From positions 3,968,001-4,032,000 of the forward strand of contig NZ_FNSV01000005.1 in NCBI RefSeq assembly GCF_900105905.1: a stretch of 64,000 nucleotides of DNA, given 5' to 3'. Positions 35,771-44,194 of this stretch are shown piece by piece. Position 1 is the stretch's first letter. Each line of letters opens with the position of its first letter. Under the pieces are notes generated by a model that was given only the letters and a program-made list of their open reading frames with translations, ran no database searches and was not told where the DNA came from. This stretch comes from Rhodococcus koreensis. GTDB lineage: Bacteria > Actinomycetota > Actinomycetes > Mycobacteriales > Mycobacteriaceae. The position numbers and the translations under genes were made by a program.

Positions 35771-36649
35771 TCAGACAGTCTCGGATGCCCGAGCCGAGTT
35801 CAACAGCCATGCGATGGTCGAAGCCACATCACCTGCGGCGAGCTGTCCAGGGCCCTTGTCCTTCAATGCCGCTGAGGTCAGAGCGAAGCGCGCCTCGGTG
35901 CCGGCCAGAACCACCGACGGGCAACCCATCTCCGCAAGTTGGGCGCGGGCCCGCTCCACCTCGTGCATCCGACGCTCGGCGTGCTGAACATGGCTGGTGA
36001 TCAGCATCTCCAAGAAGGGAACGAACCCAATGGTGTCGACATCGGTCAATACGTCGTAGAGATTGCTGCGGAGGCCCTGCTGCTCGGCGGCCATGAAACA
36101 CTCGACGACAAGTGATTCGAGACCCTTGGTCAGGATCGTACGCAGAAGCTTGATTGCGGCGGCGTCACCCGCCCGGCCGCCGGCCATCGTCTGCACCGGC
36201 GCCCCGAACTCTGCGAACTCGGCGAGTACTTCTCCGGCCTTCTGGCCCGCAGCCAGCAACGCGGTGCGCGATCCGGTCAGCGTCACCGACCCCATGATCA
36301 CGGCATCGACATACTCGATGCCGTGCGCTGCAAGGGTCGCCGAGCACTCGCGCTTGTCGTCCGGCGACGCAGTCGTCAAATCGACTACCACGGCGTGACG
36401 GGGCAGATTTCCGATCAGAGATGTAGTAATCGTCTTCACCAGGTCTCCGGACACACAGATCCATACCCGGTCCACGTCGCCGACGGCCTCGTCCGGCGAG
36501 AGATGGAGCGCCGCCCGAGTCTGATCGGCGACTGCGGTAGTCGCAGCCGACGGACGAGGGTCCACGAGCACGAGTTCGTAGCCGGCGGCCGCACCGGCCA
36601 GGGCATACGCACGCCCAACTTCCCCACACCCGATAATTGCAACCTTCAC
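35771..36649 (-). CDS. NAD(P)-dependent dehydrogenase with DUF1932-type C-terminal domain
   Basis: A 292-residue protein of the 6-phosphogluconate/3-hydroxyisobutyrate dehydrogenase superfamily. It has GCGEVGRAYA at the start and VDAVIMGSVTLTG and AIKLLRTILTKGLES, where the family normally has its substrate-binding SG/K residues. The lysine in AIKLLR fits the catalytic Lys. The C-terminal helical part fits DUF1932. The substrate is unknown. It is followed by proC on the same strand and preceded by a palindrome at 36820. Confidence 0.75.
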   Translation of the reverse strand: MKVAIIGCGEVGRAYALAGAAAGYELVLVDPRPSAATTAVADQTRAALHLSPDEAVGDVDRVWICVSGDLVKTITTSLIGNLPRHAVVVDLTTASPDDKRECSATLAAHGIEYVDAVIMGSVTLTGSRTALLAAGQKAGEVLAEFAEFGAPVQTMAGGRAGDAAAIKLLRTILTKGLESLVVECFMAAEQQGLRSNLYDVLTDVDTIGFVPFLEMLITSHVQHAERRMHEVERARAQLAEMGCPSVVLAGTEARFALTSAALKDKGPGQLAAGDVASTIAWLLNSARASETV

Positions 36650-36819
36650 GACGCGTCCTACTTTCCTTAGACTTGAGTTGCTTCGAGGATGGCACGATCA
36701 GTGGCCGATTCGGCAGACGATTTATCTTTCGCCGGCGCATGACAATGCTTATCGGTCGGCCGATTCCGCGTTCGCCGAACACCGCCGCGCGGGTTCTCGC
36801 GAGGCGCGTCGGCGGGGAC

Positions 36820-36835
36820 GGTGTAGCGCTACACC
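36820..36835. promoter_or_regulatory. 16-bp perfect palindrome GGTGTAGCGCTACACC
   Basis: A perfect palindrome without spacer, 170 bp upstream of the dehydrogenase gene at 35771-36649 and 92 bp beyond the Lrp gene stop, in a 278-bp gene-free stretch. It has the form of a dimer-binding operator; the regulator is not known. Confidence 0.45.
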
Positions 36836-36927
36836 ACTTACGCTCGAGGAGGTCGTGCCGAGCGTCAGATTTCGCCTGCCGGCCGTGAGCAGTCCAGCCC
36901 CCGCGCCCCACTGAACTCTCCCGGCCC

Positions 36928-37380
36928 TCACAGGGGCAGGGGCCGGTTGTCGGCCACGCTCTTCATGACGAGGGTGGAGCTGAGGCGCTGGACGCCGGGG
37001 AGGGTGGCGAGGCTTTCGTCGTAGAGCGCCTGGAAGCCTGGGAGGTCGCGGGTGATGACCCGCAGAAGGTAGTCGGGGTCGCCGAACAGCCGTTGAGCCT
37101 GCAGGACATGGGGAATGGCAGCTACGGCCTGTTCGAATGCCTCGATGGTGTCGCGGTCGGCAGCGCGCATGGTGACGAAGACGAGCGCCTCGAATGTGAG
37201 TCCCAGCGCGTGGGCGTCGAGCTGCGCGCGGTAACCAGTGATCGCGCCGGAGCTCTCCAGTGCGCGCAGCCTCCGGTGGCAGGGCGAGATGCTGAGGCGG
37301 ACCCGGTCGGCGAGTTCGGTGAGGGTGAGTCGACCATCTTGCTGGAGTTCAGCAAGGATTTTCCTGTCAACGCTGTCCAT
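36928..37380 (-). CDS. Lrp/AsnC-family regulator
   Basis: A 150-residue Lrp/AsnC protein: helix-turn-helix in residues 1-50 (DRKILAELQQDGRLTLTELA and RVRLSISPCHRRLRAL), then a RAM ligand domain (LDAHALGLTFEALVFVTM). It is divergent from the LysE exporter with 134 bp between. Lrp-type control of an adjacent LysE amino acid exporter is a standard arrangement (as in LrpC/LysG-like pairs), so it probably senses an amino acid. Confidence 0.9.
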   Translation of the reverse strand: MDSVDRKILAELQQDGRLTLTELADRVRLSISPCHRRLRALESSGAITGYRAQLDAHALGLTFEALVFVTMRAADRDTIEAFEQAVAAIPHVLQAQRLFGDPDYLLRVITRDLPGFQALYDESLATLPGVQRLSSTLVMKSVADNRPLPL

Positions 37381-37514
37381 CCGGAAGATTCTTCCCCAAA
37401 TGTGGGGTGTTCAGGGAATCTTTGGCAACACTTTCTCCTCCATTATTTCTAGTCTTTCTTATCGGAACCGCTGGGCGTTCTGGTGTTCCGCGAGAGTGAA
37501 GGACTAGGGAGATT

Positions 37515-38135
37515 ATGGCGATCGGTACCGTTGCCGCGTTCTGGGCGGTTTCTTTTCTGTTCGTGCTGACGCCTGGCGCGGATTGGGCGTACGCGATCGC
37601 GGCGGGGTTGCGGCATCGCACCGTGGTGCCGGCGATCGGCGGTCTGTTGTCGGGGCACCTGGTGATGACCGCGGTGGTGGCGGCCGGCGTCGCCGCGCTG
37701 GTTTCCCGCTCGCCCTTGGTGCTGACCGCGTTGACCGGGGTCGGGGCGGCGTACTTGGTGTGGCTGGGGATCACGACGCTCGCAAAACCTTCGGCGCCGC
37801 CGCAGGCCGGTCCCGAGCAGGCACCCGAATCGTGGGTACGGCAGGCCGTCAAGGGCCTGGGGATCAGCGGGCTGAACCCGAAGGTGTTCCTGCTGTTCCT
37901 GGCTCTGCTGCCGCAGTTCACCGACGCGGGCGCGCGGTGGCCGCTCGCGCTGCAGATTGTGCTGCTCGGTTTGGTACACACGGCCAGCTGCGCCGTGATC
38001 TACACCGGGGTGGGGGCAGGTGCGCGGGTGGTGCTGCGCACCCGCCCCGCCGCAGCGCGGGTGGTGACCTGGGTGTCCGGGGCTGCGATGATCGGAATCG
38101 GGGCCGTGCTGCTGGTCGAGCGGGTGGTCGGATAG
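37515..38135 (+). CDS. LysE/RhtB-family amino acid exporter
   Basis: A 206-residue membrane protein with six hydrophobic segments and the N-terminal LTPGADWAYAI motif of the LysE/RhtB family, plus GLNPKVFLLFLALLPQF. It exports amino acids or analogues. AGGGAG lies 5 bp before the ATG. It is divergent from the Lrp regulator and convergent with the metallo-beta-lactamase-fold gene, 10 bp away. Confidence 0.88.
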   Translation: MAIGTVAAFWAVSFLFVLTPGADWAYAIAAGLRHRTVVPAIGGLLSGHLVMTAVVAAGVAALVSRSPLVLTALTGVGAAYLVWLGITTLAKPSAPPQAGPEQAPESWVRQAVKGLGISGLNPKVFLLFLALLPQFTDAGARWPLALQIVLLGLVHTASCAVIYTGVGAGARVVLRTRPAAARVVTWVSGAAMIGIGAVLLVERVVG

Positions 38136-38145
38136 GGCTCGTTCT

Positions 38146-39153
38146 TCACGGCCGCGCTGGACCTGTGGGTGCCGGGGACTGCCATTCCCGGGGGAAGGAC
38201 ACCGGCAGCGTTTCCGGCGTGACCGGGGTGTGCTCGGCCGCCGCATGCAGTCGCGTGTTCCGAACAACCACGGCACCACCGCGCACCATCGTCTCGACCA
38301 GTTCGGCGGCAAGCGCCTCGGGGGTGAGGCGCAGCAGCCGGGCTGCGTCGACGAGCCAAGCACGGGCATGCAGGTAGGGCTCGACCTCGTCGGCGGAGAT
38401 TCCGTCACGAATCATCAATGCGAAGGCGAAGATTCGCCGAATTCCGTACCATACTGCGCCGTCCGGGTCGTCGACGAGGCGTCGCGCCCGGCGCCGTGCA
38501 CTGGCCAACGCCGCGCCGGGGTCGGCGGGAATCGGTCCGTGCCCGGGCAGCAGCACCCGCGGCTGCAGGTCGGTCAGCCGGTGGAGCGACTGCAGGGCCG
38601 CGTGTGCCGCGTCGGGGCCGTCGAGGGCACTGTTGACCCAGCCGACGTCGTAGTCCGACAACGCATCTCCCACAACCAGTAGCCGTTCCTCAGGCTGCCA
38701 CAACGCCAAGTGGCCCGGGGTGTGGCCGGGGGTGCGGACCACCTCCCAGTCGGCGTCACCGAGCCGGAGCACGTGCCCGTCGTCGACCGGCTCGTCGACG
38801 GTGTAGGGAGCGACCGGCTGGTCGAGGTACTCCGCGAGACAGCAGCCCGGGTCGCGACGCGCGACGGCGTCGGCGTCCGGGGCGCTGGCCGCAATGCCGG
38901 CGCCCCTCGCCTGGAGCAGCGCATTGCCTCCGACATGGTCGGCGTGCCAGTGCGTGTTCACGACTCGGGTGAGGTTGTCGCTGTGTGCCCGCACCCAGTC
39001 GGCTGTCTGCTGCGCGTGTCCGACGAAGCCGCTGTCGACGAGCGCCGCTTCCCGCCCGTCGATCAGCAGTAGGTTGGCATCAGGGAAAGGCCGCTGCTGC
39101 CAGATCACCCAGTCGGGCAACCGTTCTGCGCCATTGGTGTCCACTCCGGTCAC
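38146..39153 (-). CDS. Metallo-beta-lactamase-fold hydrolase
   Basis: A 335-residue MBL-fold protein with HWHADHVGG (HxHxDH), a later His in RTPGHTPGHL, Asp in VVGDALSD and His in LLPGHGPI, a complete binuclear metal site. The C-terminal 100 residues form a helical extension. It starts with GTG overlapping the enoyl-CoA hydratase stop (GTGA). In this CoA-ligase operon, a thioesterase or lactonase role is plausible. Confidence 0.85.
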   Translation of the reverse strand: MTGVDTNGAERLPDWVIWQQRPFPDANLLLIDGREAALVDSGFVGHAQQTADWVRAHSDNLTRVVNTHWHADHVGGNALLQARGAGIAASAPDADAVARRDPGCCLAEYLDQPVAPYTVDEPVDDGHVLRLGDADWEVVRTPGHTPGHLALWQPEERLLVVGDALSDYDVGWVNSALDGPDAAHAALQSLHRLTDLQPRVLLPGHGPIPADPGAALASARRRARRLVDDPDGAVWYGIRRIFAFALMIRDGISADEVEPYLHARAWLVDAARLLRLTPEALAAELVETMVRGGAVVVRNTRLHAAAEHTPVTPETLPVSFPREWQSPAPTGPARP

Positions 39154-39935
39154 CAGTCGGCGGGGCGGCCCTTGAGCTGTTCCCAGTACCGGCGGTGGGC
39201 ACGCCGGGACGGCTCGCTCGTCATGCCGGCGGCCAGTTCCTTCCGGTCCAGTGGGTCGGACAAGTCCGCGATGTCACGCAGGGTCGGGGCCTGCAAGGCT
39301 TGCTTGGTATAGGCGTAGTTGTCGATGCAGTCCTCGGGGGTCAACTCGGCGAGGGCGACGGCCCGGTCAAGTAGTTCCTCGGCTGGCACCACCTCGTGCA
39401 GAATCCCCATTTCGTGTGCCTCGTGCACGGAGAAGATCTCCCCCTGCAGGCAGGTCCGCGATGCCACCGGCTGCCCCCAGGCGTACGCCAGCATCCGCAG
39501 ATATACCGCCGGCATCGGGATCCCGATGTTGACCTCGTTGATTCCGAACCGGGCCTCGCCGGCGGCGGCGACCGTGCGATCGCACACGGCGGCGGTGATG
39601 AGACCTCCGGCGAAGGCGTGCCCGTTCACCGCGGCCACCGTCGGTCTCGGGTAGGTGAACAACCGGATATTGGTTGCCCGATAGTCCTGGAACCAGGATG
39701 CGACTGCTGCCTCGTCGCCGGCGAAGAGCCGGAAGTGCTCGGCCAGGTCCAGGCCGGCGGAGAATCGGGTGCCGGTGCCGGTCAGCACCACCGGCGACTG
39801 TGGGTGGTCGCGTTCGAGTCGATCGAAGGCGTCGTGCAGGTCGGCGAAGAAGGCGCGGTTCTGCGCGTTGACCGGGTTGGTGTTCATCGTGACGACGGCG
39901 ACGCGACCGCGTCGTTCGATTGTCCAGCTCATCAT
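39150..39935 (-). CDS. Enoyl-CoA hydratase/isomerase family protein
   Basis: A 261-residue crotonase-fold protein with TRFSAGLDL and GHAFAGGLITAAVCD oxyanion-hole segments and FGINEVNIGIPMP, which has Glu in the usual catalytic position. ATG at 39935 or, with better spacing from GGAGG, 39932. It is the middle gene of the minus-strand operon ligase-hydratase-MBL hydrolase. The substrate may be an aryl- or branched enoyl-CoA. Confidence 0.85.
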   Translation of the reverse strand: MMSWTIERRGRVAVVTMNTNPVNAQNRAFFADLHDAFDRLERDHPQSPVVLTGTGTRFSAGLDLAEHFRLFAGDEAAVASWFQDYRATNIRLFTYPRPTVAAVNGHAFAGGLITAAVCDRTVAAAGEARFGINEVNIGIPMPAVYLRMLAYAWGQPVASRTCLQGEIFSVHEAHEMGILHEVVPAEELLDRAVALAELTPEDCIDNYAYTKQALQAPTLRDIADLSDPLDRKELAAGMTSEPSRRAHRRYWEQLKGRPADW

Positions 39936-39987
39936 GTCCTCCGTTTGGCTTGTCGTGAATGTTGTTCGAGTATGGGCGTGTTCGGGT

Positions 39988-41604
39988 CTACAACCCGAGG
40001 ATCTGGAGAGCTTGTTCGCGCAGTTCGACCTTGCGGACCTTCCCACTGACGGTCATGGGGAACTCGTCGACGCAGTGCACGTAGCGCGGGATCTTGTAGT
40101 GCGTGAGTCGGCCCGTGCAGAACTCCCGGAGGTTGTCGGCGTCGATCTTCTCGGCGCCCTCGCGTAGCCGCAGCCAGACCATCAGCTCTTCCCCGAACTT
40201 GTCGTCGGGAACTCCGATCACCTGGGCGTCGAGGATGTCGGGATGGGTGTAGAGGAACTCCTCGATCTCCCGCGGGTAGATGTTCTCCCCGCCGCGGATC
40301 ACCATGTCCTTGATCCGTCCGGTGATGGCGACGAACCCGTCCTCGTCCATGACCGCGAGGTCGCCGCTGTGGATCCAGCCGTCGGTGTCGATGGCCTTGG
40401 CGGTCTTGTCGGGTTCGTTCCAGTAGCCGAGCATCACCGAGTAACCGCGGACACACAATTCACCGGACCGTCCTCGTGGCACGGCCTCGCCGGTCTCAGG
40501 ATCGACGACCTTGACCTCTACGTGCGGGTGGGCGCGGCCGACGGTGGACACCCGCCGGTCCAGGGAGTCGTCCACCCAGGTCTGGGTGGAGGCCGGGGAT
40601 GTCTCGGTCATTCCATACGCGATCGCCACTTCCGGTGCCCACGCCGTGACCTGCTTCATGATCTCCACCGGGCACGGTGAGCCTGCCATGGCTCCGGTGC
40701 GTATCGACGAGAGGTCGTATGAGCTGAAGTCGGGGACGTCGAGCATGCTGATGAACATCGTCGGCACTCCGTATACCGAGGTGCATTGCTCCTGCGCACA
40801 CGCCGTCAGCGTGGCGACGGGATCGAACGACGGTGACGGAATGACGACACACGCGCCGTGCGTGCTGGCCCCGAGGTTGCCCATGACCATGCCGAAGCAG
40901 TGGTAGAACGGCACCGGCACGCAGATCCGGTCGAGTTCGGTGTAGCCGAGCAGCTCGCCGACGAAGAACCCGTTGTTGAGGATGTTGCGGTGCGAGAGGG
41001 TGACACCCTTCGGCGACCCGGTGGTTCCCGACGTGTACTGGATGTTGATCGGATCGTCCGGTGACAGGACGGCCTGCACCTCGGTGAGCCGTTCGGACGA
41101 GGCCTGATCTCCGCGGATCAACAGTGACGCCCACTCGTCGCTGCCGAAAATTACCACCCGATCGAGCCCCGGGCACCGGGGCGAAACCTCTGCGACCATC
41201 GCCTCGTAGTCGGAGGTCTTGAACGACTGGACCGCGAACATCAGCCGGATCCCCGCCTGGGTGAGGACGTATTCGAGTTCGTGGGAGCGGTATGCGGGAT
41301 TGAGGTTCACCAGGATGGCACCCACCTTCGCCGCCGCGAACTGCACCAGCACCCATTCAGGGCAGTTCGGGGCCCAGATCGCAACCCTGTCCCCGGGGAC
41401 GATCCCCTCCTCGAGCAGGGCAGAAGCCAGCGCATCGACGTCGGCGCGGAGACCGGCGTACGTCCACCGCCGGCCCGTGGGAACGTCGACCAAAGCCTCG
41501 CGCTCGGGAAATCTCGAGGCGGTCCGGTCGAAGTTGTCGCCGATCGTCATCTCGAGCAGCGGCCGCTCGGTCGGACCGACGGTATGACTCAGCCTGATGT
41601 CCAT
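39988..41604 (-). CDS. Acyl-CoA synthetase (AMP-forming), medium-chain/aryl type
   Basis: A 538-residue adenylate-forming ligase with all key motifs: YTSGTTGSPKGVTLSHRN, YGMTETSP, WIHSGDLA, GRIKDMVIRGGENIYPREIE and the C-terminal FPMTVSGKVRKVELRE with the catalytic Lys. ATG at 41604 is preceded by GGAGGAA. It is divergent from a GAF-LuxR regulator with an ACCCAC...GTGGGT repeat between them, so it is probably the regulated head gene of the operon. Confidence 0.9.
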   Translation of the reverse strand: MDIRLSHTVGPTERPLLEMTIGDNFDRTASRFPEREALVDVPTGRRWTYAGLRADVDALASALLEEGIVPGDRVAIWAPNCPEWVLVQFAAAKVGAILVNLNPAYRSHELEYVLTQAGIRLMFAVQSFKTSDYEAMVAEVSPRCPGLDRVVIFGSDEWASLLIRGDQASSERLTEVQAVLSPDDPINIQYTSGTTGSPKGVTLSHRNILNNGFFVGELLGYTELDRICVPVPFYHCFGMVMGNLGASTHGACVVIPSPSFDPVATLTACAQEQCTSVYGVPTMFISMLDVPDFSSYDLSSIRTGAMAGSPCPVEIMKQVTAWAPEVAIAYGMTETSPASTQTWVDDSLDRRVSTVGRAHPHVEVKVVDPETGEAVPRGRSGELCVRGYSVMLGYWNEPDKTAKAIDTDGWIHSGDLAVMDEDGFVAITGRIKDMVIRGGENIYPREIEEFLYTHPDILDAQVIGVPDDKFGEELMVWLRLREGAEKIDADNLREFCTGRLTHYKIPRYVHCVDEFPMTVSGKVRKVELREQALQILGL

Positions 41605-41679
41605 GTGTGTTCCTCCGTTCTGGGAGGTATGTGACCCGTGAAACGAACGGAGCGGGACCCCCGAAGGTAGGTCGGGGAT

Positions 41680-41705
41680 GTCGTACCCACCTTCGTGGGT
41701 ACGAC
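41680..41705. promoter_or_regulatory. 11-bp inverted repeat in the ligase/LuxR intergenic region
   Basis: GTCGTACCCAC and GTGGGTACGAC with a CTTC centre form a perfect 11-bp inverted repeat. The inner ACCCACCTTCGTGGGT recurs in changed form upstream of the MHS transporter (42705-42720 and 42676-42687). Probable binding site of the regulator encoded at 41766. Confidence 0.65.
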
Positions 41706-41765
41706 GTTGCCACGGTGTGACGGCACTCACTAGCCTCGGGATCAGATGTTTAGTTGGAGGCCGAC

Positions 41766-42626
41766 GTGACCATGTCATTCGAAACCGATACGCCGATCGA
41801 ACGGCGCATCCTCGCGCGCTCGCTGGAGACTCTCCGAAAGCACGCCGGAATGGACATGGTGTTCGGTGGGCCGGTGCATCACGGGGCAGCGGCGATGGAG
41901 ATCACCGACCTGACCGGGGTCCGCACCCGCTCGGCGGTGAACCTGGTCGTCCGCAACGGTGAGGGACTCGGCGGCAAGGCGCTGATGCTCGCCCGCCCGG
42001 TGTCGGTGGCCGACTACATCTCGTCGCAAGGCATCACCCACGTCTACGACCACGCCGTGCGACCGGAAGCGATCGAGACCCTGGCCGCGCTTCCGATCAT
42101 CGTCGACCGCACGCCCCGGATCCTGATCTACCTGGCGGCCCGCACCCATGTGCGCCTGGGCGACCGCTGGTTCGACAGCTTCACCCCGCTGGTCCGGCGG
42201 CTCGAACGCGACATCGCGGTCGAGGACGAAGTGCGGCGACGGCTGAGCCTCATGCGCACCACCGCCGAGGCCGACCGGGCGACGCTCAGTCGCGCCGACC
42301 TGTACGACATCGCTCAGGAACTGACGAACCTGGCCGACCAGATCGAGGACGAGACCCTACGCGCCAAAGTGGAGGCCGTGGGGAACCGGTTTGCGCCCGT
42401 GCTGGGGTCTGCCAGATCGCAGGAACCCCCCACGCTGCTGCGGCCCCGCGAGGTCGACGTGCTCGAACACGTCGCACGCGGGCTGAGCAACCGTGAGGTC
42501 GCCGAGGCCCTCGGTCTGCTGCCCAACACCGTCAAGTCCTACCTCAAGAGCGCCATGCGCAAACTGCACGCGACCAACCGCGTCCAAGCAATCCTCGCCG
42601 CCCGCGAGCGCGGACTCCTCCGCTGA
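41766..42626 (+). CDS. GAF-domain LuxR-type transcriptional regulator
   Basis: A 286-residue regulator. The N-terminal 60-160 region fits a GAF-like ligand domain (GEGLGGKALMLARPVSVADY ... LPIIVD). The C-terminal 65 residues are a LuxR helix-turn-helix (LLRPREVDVLEHVARGLSNR, then LPNTVKSYLKSAMRKLHATN). GTG at 41766 follows TTGGAGG by 5 bp; ATG at 41772 is an alternative. It is divergent from the CoA ligase operon and upstream of the MHS transporter; ACCCAC repeats occur before both. Confidence 0.85.
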   Translation: MTMSFETDTPIERRILARSLETLRKHAGMDMVFGGPVHHGAAAMEITDLTGVRTRSAVNLVVRNGEGLGGKALMLARPVSVADYISSQGITHVYDHAVRPEAIETLAALPIIVDRTPRILIYLAARTHVRLGDRWFDSFTPLVRRLERDIAVEDEVRRRLSLMRTTAEADRATLSRADLYDIAQELTNLADQIEDETLRAKVEAVGNRFAPVLGSARSQEPPTLLRPREVDVLEHVARGLSNREVAEALGLLPNTVKSYLKSAMRKLHATNRVQAILAARERGLLR

Positions 42627-42675
42627 CGCCGGCGCGCCACAGGCACGAAGCGCGGCCCCTGCACGTCCGTCGTGT

Positions 42676-42720
42676 ACCCACGAAAGTAGCTGCCCGGGAG
42701 GGCAACCCACTTTGGGGGGT
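42676..42720 (+). promoter_or_regulatory. Two ACCCAC repeats upstream of the MHS transporter
   Basis: ACCCACGAAAGT (42676-42687) and ACCCACTTTGGGGGGT (42705-42720) resemble the perfect repeat ACCCACCTTCGTGGGT at 41685-41700. The sequence after each full copy also agrees (GTGTGACGGCACTCAC against ATGTAACGGCGCTCAC), which suggests equivalent promoters. Confidence 0.6.
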
Positions 42721-42811
42721 GTAGGACCCGATGTAACGGCGCTCACACTGCTCGTCGTACCTCAGCTCCTCCGCCAGCGGGCGGATGGGCCCACCGAGCA
42801 GGAGATCTCAG

Positions 42812-44170
42812 ATGTCCCGAACCGTCGACCCGGTAACGAGCCCACCGACCACCCCGATGCGCCGCGTCGCCATTGCCAGTTGCACCGGCACCACCATCGA
42901 GTTCTACGACTTCTTCATCTACGGCACCGCGGCAGCACTGGTCTTCCCGAAGGTCTTCTTCCCCGCCCTCGGCACCGCCGCCGGCACCGTCGCCTCCTTC
43001 GCCACGTTCGCCGTCGCGTTCGTCGCCCGGCCACTCGGCGCCGCGATCTTCGGCCACTTCGGTGACCGGATCGGCCGCAAGAAGACTCTGGTCAGCACAC
43101 TGCTGCTGATGGGGATCAGCACCGTCCTCATCGGACTGCTCCCCGGTGCCGCCACCATCGGTGTGGCCGCACCGATCGCGCTGATTGCGCTGCGGATTGC
43201 GCAGGGCCTCGCCGTCGGCGGTGAATGGGCCGGGGCAACCCTGCTGGCCACCGAATACGCCCCCACCGGCAAACGGGGCCTGTACGCGGTATTCCCGCAG
43301 CTGGGACCGTCACTGGCCTTCGCTCTGTCCAACGGCACCTTCCTGGCGGTCAACGTCTTCGTCGGCGAAACCTCGCAGGCGTTCCTCGACTACGGCTGGC
43401 GGATCCCCTTTATCGCCAGCGCACTCCTAGTGCTCATCGGCCTTTATGTCCGGTTGAAGGTGGAGGAGACACCGATGTTCGCCCGTCAGGCCACCCAGAC
43501 TCGCCACACCGGCGCGGGCCCGCTCCTCGGGGTCTTCAAGAACCAGCCCCGTGAGCTGCTCGTTGCCGCCGGATCCCTGGCGATGATGTTCGCGTTCTTC
43601 TACATCGGCACCGCATACCTCACCTCGTACGGCACCGCCACCCTCGGCCTGAGCCGCACCACAGTTCTGTCCCTCGGACTCCTGGCCGCCGCCGTCTTCT
43701 GCGCGGCAATCATCCTGTCCGCCATCTACTCCGACCGAATCGGCCGCCGCAAGTTGGTGCTCGCCTCCTGCATCGTGGCCATCCCCGGAGGATTGGTGCT
43801 CTTCCCCCTCCTCGACACCGGCTCCCCGCTCGCGTTCCTCGCCGGCCTGGCCCTCGCCCTGGTCATCATGGGCGTCTCCTACGGTCCCGCGGGGGCACTG
43901 CTCCCGGAGATGTTCCACACCGAATACCGCTACACCGGCGCCGGTATGGCGTACGCGATCGCCGGCGTCATCGGCGGCGGCACCGCACCCATGCTCGCCG
44001 CGGAACTGACCTCTCGATACGGCAGCACCGCCGTCGGGTGGATGCTCGCCGGGTTCGGCCTCCTCAGCTTCGCCTGTGCCCTCGCCCTGCCCGAAACCCG
44101 GCACCGCGCCATGGAGGACACCGGAACCGGCAACAGTCGGGCGGCTCGCCCTATTCCCGAAACCGCCTGA
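42812..44170 (+). CDS. MFS transporter, metabolite:H+ symporter (MHS) type
   Basis: A 452-residue protein with 12 hydrophobic segments. TGTTIEFYDFFIYGTAAAL in helix 1 and GHFGDRIGRKKTL in the 2-3 loop are characteristic of the MHS group (ShiA, KgtP, ProP relatives), which import organic acids with protons. GGAGATCTCAG precedes ATG 42812. It is followed 24 bp later by the amidohydrolase, so it probably imports the acid degraded by the cluster. Confidence 0.9.
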   Translation: MSRTVDPVTSPPTTPMRRVAIASCTGTTIEFYDFFIYGTAAALVFPKVFFPALGTAAGTVASFATFAVAFVARPLGAAIFGHFGDRIGRKKTLVSTLLLMGISTVLIGLLPGAATIGVAAPIALIALRIAQGLAVGGEWAGATLLATEYAPTGKRGLYAVFPQLGPSLAFALSNGTFLAVNVFVGETSQAFLDYGWRIPFIASALLVLIGLYVRLKVEETPMFARQATQTRHTGAGPLLGVFKNQPRELLVAAGSLAMMFAFFYIGTAYLTSYGTATLGLSRTTVLSLGLLAAAVFCAAIILSAIYSDRIGRRKLVLASCIVAIPGGLVLFPLLDTGSPLAFLAGLALALVIMGVSYGPAGALLPEMFHTEYRYTGAGMAYAIAGVIGGGTAPMLAAELTSRYGSTAVGWMLAGFGLLSFACALALPETRHRAMEDTGTGNSRAARPIPETA

Positions 44171-44194
44171 GAAGGAATCACTTCGAGAGGCAGC

